A stretch of 64,000 nucleotides of DNA from Bacterioplanes sanyensis (GTDB lineage Bacteria; Pseudomonadota; Gammaproteobacteria; Pseudomonadales; Oceanobacteraceae): assembly GCF_014652515.1 (NCBI RefSeq), contig NZ_BMYY01000007.1, forward strand, positions 94,351 through 158,350, read 5' to 3'. Position 1 is the stretch's first letter. Each line of letters opens with the position of its first letter. Below the pieces are notes generated by a model. The model saw only the letters and a list, made by a program, of their open reading frames with translations, did not search any database and had not been told where the DNA came from. The translations under genes and the position numbers were made by a program. Positions 14,572 to 23,132 of this stretch are shown here, piece after piece.

Positions 14572-16416
14572 ATGACCAATTGGACTCGCACTGCCCTAAT
14601 GGTTGCCATGGGGGCCACCTTGGCAGCCTGTGGCAGTGACAATGACAGCTCCCACGACACGGCTTTAGAGCAACTCAACATTCAATGCCAAGCGCCGCAG
14701 CCGGCTGGCAACTTGGACGGTGACCTCAAGCTGCAAGTGGTAGGCAGCTATGTCTCTGATAATGATTTTGACAGTGCTGCCGCTGAAATCGTCAGCTATG
14801 ACGCCTGCTCTGACCGTCTGTATGTCGTTAACGCCAACGAAAAAACCGTAGACGTGCTGACGCTGCCAGCCAACGAGGGGGCGCCGCAAAAAAGTGGCCA
14901 AATTGATTTAAGCAGTGCAGCCGCCGATGCTGGCATCGCTATCGGCGCAGCCAACAGCGTATCTGCACGCCAAGGGCTGGTGGCCGTTGCCATCGAAGCC
15001 GCCAACAAACAACAACCTGGACTGCTGGCACTTTATCGCAGCGATACGCTAGACCTCATCGCGACCTACAGCGCCGGCGCATTGCCAGATATGGTGACGC
15101 TATCAGACGATGCCCGCTACTTGCTGAGCGCCAATGAGGGGGAACCTAGCAGCGATTATCAGCACGACCCAGAAGGCTCCGTCACCATCGTCGATTTGCA
15201 ACAGGGCTTCAGTGCGCCCAACGCGACTGTTCACCAAGTAGACTTTCGCGCCTTTAATCATGGCGCCAGCCGCCATGACGAACTAGACGGCGACGTGCGC
15301 CTAACAGGCCCAGAGGGTACCAGTGTGGCGCAAGATTTAGAGCCGGAATATCTGACCCTAGCCGCTAATGGCAAAGCCTATGTCACCCTTCAAGAAAACA
15401 ATGCGGTGGCCATTATTGATGTTGCCAGCGCGACGGTTGATGCCATTCGAGGGCTGGGCCTGAAGTCTTGGTCATCGACCAGTGGCAACCAACTTGACCC
15501 ATCGAACAAAGATTCTGGGCCAGGTCAATTTGCCAGCTATGACCTGCTGGCCGGCCTATATATGCCAGATACCATCACCAGCCTACGCATTGATGGCGAA
15601 GACTACTTGCTAACGGCGAATGAGGGCGATGGCCGCGAATATGTTTATCAAGCTACTCAGGCCCAATGCGACCAAGCTGGCCACCAGTGGGATGGCGATG
15701 CCTTTCAGCCTGGCGGTGCCGATGAAAATGAAGACAAGTACCAGAGCGAGCAAGACGACTGCATCGCTTTTACTGACGAAGCCCGCGGTGATGACATAGC
15801 TGAACGCGTCGCTGCAGATCATCCACTTAAGGCAGCGCTGGCGGATAAAAGCCTGCTCGGCCGACTCAAGTTTGTCACCGACCAGCCTCAGATTGCTGCT
15901 GATGAGCCATTAATGACCTTTGGTGCGCGCTCATTTTCAATTTGGAACAGTGCCGGTGAGCTGGTCTTCGATAGTGGCGATGCATTCGCGAAAACAGTGT
16001 ACGCTGCTGCCCCCGACCATTTTAATGCCACCAATGACAATAACCTGCAAACCGAAACTGCGGATAATCGCAGCGATGACAAAGGCACCGAGCCGGAAGC
16101 CATTGAAGTGGCCCAAATCGGTGACCGCAGCCTAGCTTTCATCGGTTTGGAGCGCCAAGGGGGAATTTTAATGTACGACATCAGCAACCCCGCCACACCA
16201 CAGTTGTTGGAGTACGTTAATCATCGCAACTTTAGTGAGCCCGTTTGTACTGAGGTCGATGACGAGGGCGACTGCAACAACGACCGCTATAATCCAAATG
16301 CCGGCGACTTAGGGCCAGAGTCGATTGAATACTTTAATCGTGCTGGTCAACACTGGTTGGCTGTCGGCAACGAAGTCAGCGGCACCACCACTCTGTATCG
16401 CTTGGTTTCACAATAA
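14572..16416 (+). CDS. Choice-of-anchor I domain lipoprotein (beta-propeller-like)
   Basis: This is a 614-residue protein with a lipoprotein signal peptide (lipobox LAAC, then GSDNDSS). The body is rich in short beta-repeats of the LVIVD/propeller kind (RLYVVNANEKTVDVLTL, YLLSANEGEPSSDY, AYVTLQENNAVAIIDV, YLLTANEGDGREY, SLAFIGLERQGGILMYDI). The repeated ANEGE/ANEGD elements are the mark of the choice-of-anchor I family, often labelled alkaline-phosphatase-like, though no phosphatase active site is visible. It is probably surface- or periplasm-exposed. It stands alone, with a hairpin just after its stop codon and a possible Pho half-box before it. Confidence 0.85.
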   Translation: MTNWTRTALMVAMGATLAACGSDNDSSHDTALEQLNIQCQAPQPAGNLDGDLKLQVVGSYVSDNDFDSAAAEIVSYDACSDRLYVVNANEKTVDVLTLPANEGAPQKSGQIDLSSAAADAGIAIGAANSVSARQGLVAVAIEAANKQQPGLLALYRSDTLDLIATYSAGALPDMVTLSDDARYLLSANEGEPSSDYQHDPEGSVTIVDLQQGFSAPNATVHQVDFRAFNHGASRHDELDGDVRLTGPEGTSVAQDLEPEYLTLAANGKAYVTLQENNAVAIIDVASATVDAIRGLGLKSWSSTSGNQLDPSNKDSGPGQFASYDLLAGLYMPDTITSLRIDGEDYLLTANEGDGREYVYQATQAQCDQAGHQWDGDAFQPGGADENEDKYQSEQDDCIAFTDEARGDDIAERVAADHPLKAALADKSLLGRLKFVTDQPQIAADEPLMTFGARSFSIWNSAGELVFDSGDAFAKTVYAAAPDHFNATNDNNLQTETADNRSDDKGTEPEAIEVAQIGDRSLAFIGLERQGGILMYDISNPATPQLLEYVNHRNFSEPVCTEVDDEGDCNNDRYNPNAGDLGPESIEYFNRAGQHWLAVGNEVSGTTTLYRLVSQ

Positions 16417-16424
16417 CTGCACCC

Positions 16425-16449
16425 GAGCAGCGCTATTTCAGCGCTGCTC
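16425..16449. terminator. Bidirectional hairpin between two convergent genes
   Basis: Stem GAGCAGCGCT with its perfect complement and an ATTTC loop lies between the stop of the lipoprotein gene and the end of aroE, overlapping the last codons of aroE. It lacks a long T-run. Confidence 0.55.
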
Positions 16450-17254
16450 GCAGCTGTTTAATAACCGGACGGGTGTCAGGGCGAACCTGACGCCATAAGG
16501 TAAATGCCTCTGCCGCCTGTTCGACTAACATGCCTAAGCCATCCAGTACGATGGTTGCTCCCTGGGTCATGGCCCATTGGTTAAACACCGTCGCATCCGC
16601 GGCATACATCATGTCGTAGCAAACGCTGTGACCAGCGACAATATCATCGCTCAGCGGTGGCACATCGCCGCTCAAGCTGGCCGAAGTGCCGTTAATGATG
16701 ACGTCAAACTCACCCGCCACATCGGCAAAACCACACCCGCGAACCGGCCCCAAATCGGCAAAATCGGCTGCCAGCGCTTGCGCCTTTGCCACGGTGCGAT
16801 TGGCGATGACCAGCTCCGATGGTTGCTGCTCTAGCAGCGGCTGCAACACGCCACGCACAGCGCCGCCAGCGCCCAGCACCAACATGCGCTTGCCACTGAG
16901 CTCAAGGCCATGATTGCGGGTCATGTCAGTGAGTAGGCCGACGCCATCGGTGTTGTCCGCCAGAATCTGACCGTCGTCCTGCATGACCAGCGTATTGACC
17001 GCCTGGGCTCGCTGCGCCCGTTCGGTGTGCACATCGGCGTAGCGAAAGGCGTTTTCTTTAAACGGCACCGTGATGTTGAGGCCTTTGCCTTCACGGCGAA
17101 AGAACTGCTTAACCGCATCGTCAAAGCCGTCCTCAGGCACCAACATGGCGGTGTAAATCAGCCCTTCGCCCGTTTGCTCGGCAAAGGCGGCATGAATCTG
17201 CGGAGACTTGCTGTGGGCGATGGGGTTGCCCATCACCGCGTATAAATCGGCCAT
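16433..17254 (-). CDS. aroE: Shikimate dehydrogenase (NADP)
   Basis: This is a 273-residue enzyme that reduces 3-dehydroshikimate to shikimate in the aromatic amino-acid pathway. The substrate domain has [16 protein letters not shown] and [11 protein letters not shown] (catalytic Lys). The cofactor domain has the [11 protein letters not shown] dinucleotide loop and NRTVAKA, the NADP-specific motif. The active-site Asp is in NTDGVGL. It follows hemF by 9 bases and is the last gene of tsaC-hemF-aroE, as in Pseudomonas. Confidence 0.97.
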   Translation of the reverse strand: MADLYAVMGNPIAHSKSPQIHAAFAEQTGEGLIYTAMLVPEDGFDDAVKQFFRREGKGLNITVPFKENAFRYADVHTERAQRAQAVNTLVMQDDGQILADNTDGVGLLTDMTRNHGLELSGKRMLVLGAGGAVRGVLQPLLEQQPSELVIANRTVAKAQALAADFADLGPVRGCGFADVAGEFDVIINGTSASLSGDVPPLSDDIVAGHSVCYDMMYAADATVFNQWAMTQGATIVLDGLGMLVEQAAEAFTLWRQVRPDTRPVIKQLRAALK

Positions 17255-17263
17255 CCTTCGTCC

Positions 17264-18217
<954 letters not shown>

Positions 18218-18784
18218 TTAGCGCACACGCCGGCCATCCAGCGTGCGAATTTCAGATGGAAGAATGCGCCCGCCGACATCGCCGTGGGCATAGGTCACCG
18301 CCGTGCCAAAATACTGTTGCACCTGCGCCAGTGTGCGAGCCGGCGCTTCACCGGCAGGATTGGCGGAGGTCGAAACCAATGGGCCTAGCTGGCGGCATAA
18401 CTGCTGCACGACGGGGTGAGCACTGACGCGCACGGCCAAGGTGTCGTGTTCACCACGCAGCCAACGCGAGACGTCAGGCTGGCACGGCAATGCCCAAGTG
18501 ACTGGGCCAGGCCAGCTGGCCAATACCCGAGCTTCATCCGCGGCCGCTAACGGCAGCAACCATGGCTGTAATTGAGAAAAGTCCGCCGCCACAACCACCA
18601 AGCCTTTTTGCCAGGGCCGTTGTTTAAGCCGCAGTAAACGCTGCAGCGCAGCATCGTTGTTGGGGTTACAGCCTAGGCCCCATACCGCTTCGGTGGGGTA
18701 GGCGAGCAGCGCAGCCGCGTTAAAGCTGGCCTGCAATTGAATAAGATCAAGGCCTGTCGGCCCGGGCGGTGGTTTGTTTTTCAT
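18218..18784 (-). CDS. tsaC: Threonylcarbamoyl-AMP synthase (YrdC/TsaC)
   Basis: This is a 188-residue protein of the Sua5/YrdC family: LLAYPTEAVWGLGCNP (KxR-type substrate pocket and Gly loop), RLKQRPWQKGLVVV, GPVTWALP and the closing VSTSANPAGE. It makes threonylcarbamoyl-AMP from Thr, bicarbonate and ATP for the t6A37 modification of tRNAs. The ATG at 18784 gives the short form usual for TsaC. It is the first gene of the operon with hemF and aroE. Confidence 0.95.
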   Translation of the reverse strand: MKNKPPPGPTGLDLIQLQASFNAAALLAYPTEAVWGLGCNPNNDAALQRLLRLKQRPWQKGLVVVAADFSQLQPWLLPLAAADEARVLASWPGPVTWALPCQPDVSRWLRGEHDTLAVRVSAHPVVQQLCRQLGPLVSTSANPAGEAPARTLAQVQQYFGTAVTYAHGDVGGRILPSEIRTLDGRRVR

Positions 18785-18873
18785 GCCTGTGCAATCGCAA
18801 CTCAATGGCCGAACCCTAACCGATGGCAGGCATTGTCACAAGTCGCCAATGTATGCTGCAGTGGTGCAGCCCA

Positions 18874-19572
18874 TTAATCGCTGACCAGCATGTAACCCTG
18901 ACCGCGATACGCGACAATGCGATTGCTGTGCACGCCATCGATGGTGAGCTTGCGCCGCAAACGGCTGATCAATACGTCCATGGCGCGGCGACGCTTCCAA
19001 GCATCATCGCCCTGCGGGCCGTACAGGCAATGCAGCAGTTGTTCGCGCGTCACCAGCTGACCCTGACTGGCCAGCAGCCGCAGCAGCAGATTCAGCTCCT
19101 GCTCACCTAAAAAAACCTGCTCGCCGTTTTTGCTTAGCTCGCGTGTTTCGACATCCAAATTAAAACCGAGAAAATGAATGCCATCCTCAGGCTCAGGCGT
19201 CGGTAAGCGCCGCAGCAAGGCATTAATGCGCAGCAGTAGCTCGTCAAAGTTAACCGGTTTGCAGACGTAATCGTCGGCGCCAGCACTTAGGCCCCGAATG
19301 CGATCCTGGTCGGCATCATGTACGGAGATTAAGATGGTGCCTATTTCTCCCTGCACTTCGCGCAGCAAGCTGATGGATTCACCGTCTGGTAGAGAAACGT
19401 CGGAAATCAACAACTGCGGCGGATACTGGCGCAAGCTACGGCGCGCCTCCTCCAAACTGGTAACACAGCGCACACTAAAGTCTTGTTGCTCCAGAAAACG
19501 CGCCAGCGATTGCTGCAGAATGAGATCATCCTCAAGCAATAGGATTTGCGTCGGTGCTGTCTGATGCGGCAA
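18874..19572 (-). CDS. OmpR/PhoB-type response regulator
   Basis: About 232 residues. The receiver domain (to residue ~125) has the acidic pair LLEDD, the phospho-acceptor in LLISDVSLPDG (about D58), and the signature Lys in CKPVNF. A winged-helix trans_reg_C domain follows, with LLRLLASQGQLVTREQLL and DVLISRLRRKL and a final YRGQGYML. It binds DNA and probably controls transcription. The best start I see is a TTG at 19572 with AGGGAG seven bases before it. The frame upstream overlaps the kinase gene deeply and has no family sequence. It overlaps the end of the hybrid kinase gene by 41 bases, so the two form a translationally coupled pair. Confidence 0.9.
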   Translation of the reverse strand: MPHQTAPTQILLLEDDLILQQSLARFLEQQDFSVRCVTSLEEARRSLRQYPPQLLISDVSLPDGESISLLREVQGEIGTILISVHDADQDRIRGLSAGADDYVCKPVNFDELLLRINALLRRLPTPEPEDGIHFLGFNLDVETRELSKNGEQVFLGEQELNLLLRLLASQGQLVTREQLLHCLYGPQGDDAWKRRRAMDVLISRLRRKLTIDGVHSNRIVAYRGQGYMLVSD

Positions 19573-21640
19573 AGGTATGCTCCCTGAGGCGTTCGATGCT
19601 GAACTGCAGCAGCCGCTGCAAATGGTGACGTTGCCATGATTGTATCGGGCCTGACTGATCAAGCAAATTTAGAGCCAAAGTCATAAGGCGAGCAAGCCCC
19701 AAACTGCTGCTCTGGCTGGCAATTTTGTGTAACCGTGAACGTTCGTCCTCGCTGTCTGCGGTCAATGGCAGGCACCCCTGCAGCGCCGCTAACGCTTGTT
19801 CTAATTGCTGTGGCCAGATATCTGCCGGAATGTAGCGCTGGCTCTGCTGCAGTACAGTCAAGTCGACAATGGGTTGTTCAACTTGCTGCTGCAGCGGCCG
19901 TAGTGCCGCAGCCAAAGCTGGCAAGGTCAAAGGTTTGGTCAGTGTCGTTGATAAACCAGCTTGCTGCAGCTGCTGCTGTCGGACCGGGCTGTTGTCGGCG
20001 GTAAAGGGGATGACCGCGATATGGCGCTGCTCCTGTTGCAGCCAAGGTAGCAAACTGAGCCCATCCCCGTCGGGAAGATTCATATCGAGAATGATGACGT
20101 CGATGTAATGGCTACGACAGTACTGGCGTGCTTCCGTTAGGCTGCCAACGCTGCTGACCCAATGGCCCAATTGCTGTAGCTGACCGGTAAGCAAATCACG
20201 GTTGAGCACCACATCTTCCACCACCAATACCGCCAGCGGTTCGTACAGCGGCACTTCAAACTCAACTTCAGGTTGATCGACATGCGGCAAGCGCAACGTA
20301 AAGCTAAAGCGGCTGCCTTTCCCCAGTTGACTGTCGCATTGCAAGCGGCTACCTAACTGGCGCAGCCATTGCTGCGTCAGCGTCAGGCCTAGGCCCGCAC
20401 CGTCACTGCCACGTACATCCTCGGCCCGAGTAAAGGGCTGCAGCAAGCGCTGCATATCGGTTGTTGCAATGCCTTTGCCGGTATCCATCACGGCAAACTC
20501 AACTTTATGCTGCTCTTGTGCCTTCACACTTAGCACCACTTCGCCTTGCTCTGTGTATTTAATGGCATTGCTGATTAAGTTGGTAAGCACCTGACGCAAT
20601 CGCACGCTGTCGATTTGCCGACATCCCAGAGAGTGGGGACAATCCAGCTTAAGCCGCACGTTTGGACGTTGCACTAACGGCTGTAAGCCCGCCAACAAAC
20701 AACGCAGCCAGTTATCTAACACCACGGCTTGTTGAGCGGAGCGCGCTTCGGAGTGCTCCTGCTCCGATTGCACCAGAACCTCACGCGCCAGCTGCGACAG
20801 GTTCATCGCATGATCGATAATAGCGCTGCAGTCTTGACGGATACCGGGCTCAGGACGGCGCAGCTGCATGCCTTCGGCAATGCCGGCGATGGCATTGAGG
20901 GGAGTTCTGAGTTCATGGCTTAGCGTCGCCAAAAAGCGACTTTTGATACCGGCATTGTGCTGTGCCTGGCGCTGCAGTAACTGCAACTCCAGTTGGCGGT
21001 CTTCCTGCAGTAATAAGGCGTAACTGAGCACCAATCCATAAGCGACGAAGTAACCCACGCTAGAGACCGCCAAGTTAATCAGTCGCCCTTCCATAATGGA
21101 GTCGAAGGTGGTGTCTGTCAGCACCCCTAGCAAGCGAGCCAACATGATGAGTACCATCATGGCCGACATAGCGAGCAGTAGGTTAACGCCATAGCGACCG
21201 CTGCGCAGACCAAAACGCCGCCATACAACAATCGCCGCCACGGAGTACACGACGATGTACATCAGGCTGTAAATGATAATGCGAGCGCGGGTGTCGTAGT
21301 CCACCCAAGTGAAGAAATTGAACGGCACACTCACACATAAAAATACCAGCAACACAAAGCGCCAGACACGCCGCCAGCTGATGCCGCTGTAGAGCATGAT
21401 GCCAGTGAGGGTAAGAATGCTCCACAGCATCAGGCAGTGGTTAGCAAAGGTCACCCCCCACCAAATATATCCTTCTAGCTGCAGCGGTAGCAGCAAGGGC
21501 CCCATAGGCAAGCAAATCGACGCCAGCAGCCAAGGGCGCATGGCCGGTTGATGGCGATTAAGCAGGTACAAAGGCCACAAAAAGACGGCACAGGCAATCG
21601 ACATCATGGCAAAAGCCTGATAGTGAAATGCGGGCCCCAT
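19532..21640 (-). CDS. Hybrid sensor histidine kinase with seven-helix membrane domain
   Basis: About 702 residues from the ATG at 21640 (ribosome site GGGGAGAGAG; the frame is open further up but starts with TTG). The N-terminal 215 residues hold about seven membrane segments with short loops, with no periplasmic sensor domain. Then come a HisKA domain with the phospho-acceptor His in SHELRTPLNAIAG (about H242), an HATPase domain (NLISNAIKYT, DTGKGI, GAGLGLTL), and a receiver domain with VIILDMNLPDGDGL and TKPLTL. A C-terminal helical Hpt-like tail ends with LQRLLQFSIE. It is probably a membrane sensor for intracellular or lipid signals. It lies divergent from the cellulose cluster and is the likely partner of the adjacent regulator. 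Confidence 0.88.
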   Translation of the reverse strand: MGPAFHYQAFAMMSIACAVFLWPLYLLNRHQPAMRPWLLASICLPMGPLLLPLQLEGYIWWGVTFANHCLMLWSILTLTGIMLYSGISWRRVWRFVLLVFLCVSVPFNFFTWVDYDTRARIIIYSLMYIVVYSVAAIVVWRRFGLRSGRYGVNLLLAMSAMMVLIMLARLLGVLTDTTFDSIMEGRLINLAVSSVGYFVAYGLVLSYALLLQEDRQLELQLLQRQAQHNAGIKSRFLATLSHELRTPLNAIAGIAEGMQLRRPEPGIRQDCSAIIDHAMNLSQLAREVLVQSEQEHSEARSAQQAVVLDNWLRCLLAGLQPLVQRPNVRLKLDCPHSLGCRQIDSVRLRQVLTNLISNAIKYTEQGEVVLSVKAQEQHKVEFAVMDTGKGIATTDMQRLLQPFTRAEDVRGSDGAGLGLTLTQQWLRQLGSRLQCDSQLGKGSRFSFTLRLPHVDQPEVEFEVPLYEPLAVLVVEDVVLNRDLLTGQLQQLGHWVSSVGSLTEARQYCRSHYIDVIILDMNLPDGDGLSLLPWLQQEQRHIAVIPFTADNSPVRQQQLQQAGLSTTLTKPLTLPALAAALRPLQQQVEQPIVDLTVLQQSQRYIPADIWPQQLEQALAALQGCLPLTADSEDERSRLHKIASQSSSLGLARLMTLALNLLDQSGPIQSWQRHHLQRLLQFSIERLREHTFAASDSTDANPIA

Positions 21641-21943
21641 TCTCTCTCCCCTCGCAGCAACGCTGGTTGCTCTGACCATATAGGTCAAAAAAACGTCACC
21701 TCATTAAGACGTGTTGCGCCAAGTCATGGACAACGGCGGATGTTACACAAGGTAACACTATTTCAATGGGATTAGACCCGATGCGTGCAATAATCCAGCT
21801 GAATAAAAGTCATATGGGCCGTATTTGTCTAGTACTTTACCCCAAATAAACGACATTTTTTTGACTTAATAACCTTGGCATTTTCCGACAACAAATCGCC
21901 ATTGAGCAGTAAAGGCGGTCGACCCAACTCAGGTAAACCTCTG
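21641..21943. promoter_or_regulatory. Divergent promoter region of the kinase and cellulose operons
   Basis: About 300 bases between the hybrid kinase (left) and the first gene of the cellulose operon (right). No gene is visible. The right half is AT-rich (about 21840-21885). I could not identify convincing promoter boxes. Its position suggests that the kinase-regulator pair may act here. Confidence 0.5.
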
Positions 21944-23113
21944 ATGCGCTCACAATTCTCGCAACCCTTTTCATCAAGGTCGTTATTCGCTATGGAATCT
22001 GCAGACGTAAGTGCCCCTACCCCGATTGCGCATGACTCACTCCATCGATTGACCGATGTGCTCATTCGACGCGGTGATTTGGCCAGTCTGGAGCCTGCTG
22101 CCGTTGCCGTGCTGTTGGCGGTGCGCTATGCCGTTCAGCAACAGCCAGATCAGGATTACTGCCCACAGCCAGAGACCCTAAGCGAGCTAACAGGTATGGA
22201 TGAGGCACTTATTCGCCAAGGATTGGAAGGGCTCTACCGCCACGGCTATTTAAACAGCGAGAGCTATTGGCGAGACGGCGAGTCTCATACTCGCTATCGC
22301 GTCCGTGAGCGCCAGCTGTTGATTGATGAACAAGGGGAGGTCAACGGTGAATTGAGCTGGGATTTAAACAACCCGTCACAATTATTCGGGCTGCATGAGT
22401 TCCGCAATTTGCTGGCCAGTGGCAGTCTTGGCAACGCCAAGGTTGTGCATATCGAGCGCTTACAGCTCAATATTAGCAGCACCCGTGATGACGGTGTCAG
22501 CGTATTCAGTCAGCCCAGTGCCGAAGATGAGCAAAATGTCGTGCAACCGCTGAATTCGGCCACTCAACGCATCTTGGAAGACTTTCAACAAGCACAGCAG
22601 TCACTTGGACAAACAGCAGAGGTTGTGGCCACGGAATCGCTCGCAATGCCGGAGTCAGATGAAGCATCCGTCAGTGCACATAAGCGCCATGCTGAAGCCG
22701 ATACCGACAGCGACGAACTCGGCAACGAGTTTAAGGGCATTTATCAGCAATACGTTGCTCGCCTACACCAAGAGTTTTCACATGCTTTGCAGGCGGCAGA
22801 GCAGGCCTTGCAGGATGCCTATCACTTAAAAATTGAACATCAGCAGTCTCAACCACGCCAACCCATTGGCCTTGGGCTACTCCTTCACGGTGGGCGTTGG
22901 TCGCGTGAACTGCAGCAATGGCAACAAGAACAACTGCAGCTGGATAACAACTACGACACCAGCTTGGCCGAAAAGCAGCGCCTGATGGCGGCCTTGATTC
23001 CCGGCACGCAGGGTGAGCTGCCGCTCTACATTCAGGAAGCACTGGAGCAAATCCAGCAGGATCACCCCCATTTACGCCAGTTAGCACAGCAAAAACTGCA
23101 CATGACACTCTGA
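21944..23113 (+). CDS. Unknown winged-helix and coiled-coil protein, first gene of the cellulose operon
   Basis: I do not recognise the family. From the ATG at 21944 (AGG ten bases upstream; an ATG at 21992 is possible) the product has 389 residues. Residues about 30-115 look like a winged-helix region: HDSLHRLTDVLIRR, PETLSELTGMDEALIRQGLEGLYRHGYLN and a wing with SHTRYRVRER. The middle (about 190-250) is disordered and acidic. The C-terminal third (about 255-389) is a Gln-rich helical coiled coil. There is no signal peptide or membrane segment. It ends 19 bases before bcsA and so lies in the operon. It may regulate or scaffold cellulose synthesis; no known bcs accessory (BcsQ, BcsR, BcsE, BcsD) matches. 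Confidence 0.7.
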   Translation: MRSQFSQPFSSRSLFAMESADVSAPTPIAHDSLHRLTDVLIRRGDLASLEPAAVAVLLAVRYAVQQQPDQDYCPQPETLSELTGMDEALIRQGLEGLYRHGYLNSESYWRDGESHTRYRVRERQLLIDEQGEVNGELSWDLNNPSQLFGLHEFRNLLASGSLGNAKVVHIERLQLNISSTRDDGVSVFSQPSAEDEQNVVQPLNSATQRILEDFQQAQQSLGQTAEVVATESLAMPESDEASVSAHKRHAEADTDSDELGNEFKGIYQQYVARLHQEFSHALQAAEQALQDAYHLKIEHQQSQPRQPIGLGLLLHGGRWSRELQQWQQEQLQLDNNYDTSLAEKQRLMAALIPGTQGELPLYIQEALEQIQQDHPHLRQLAQQKLHMTL

Positions 23114-23132
23114 TCCCTCAAAGGAATGCCTC

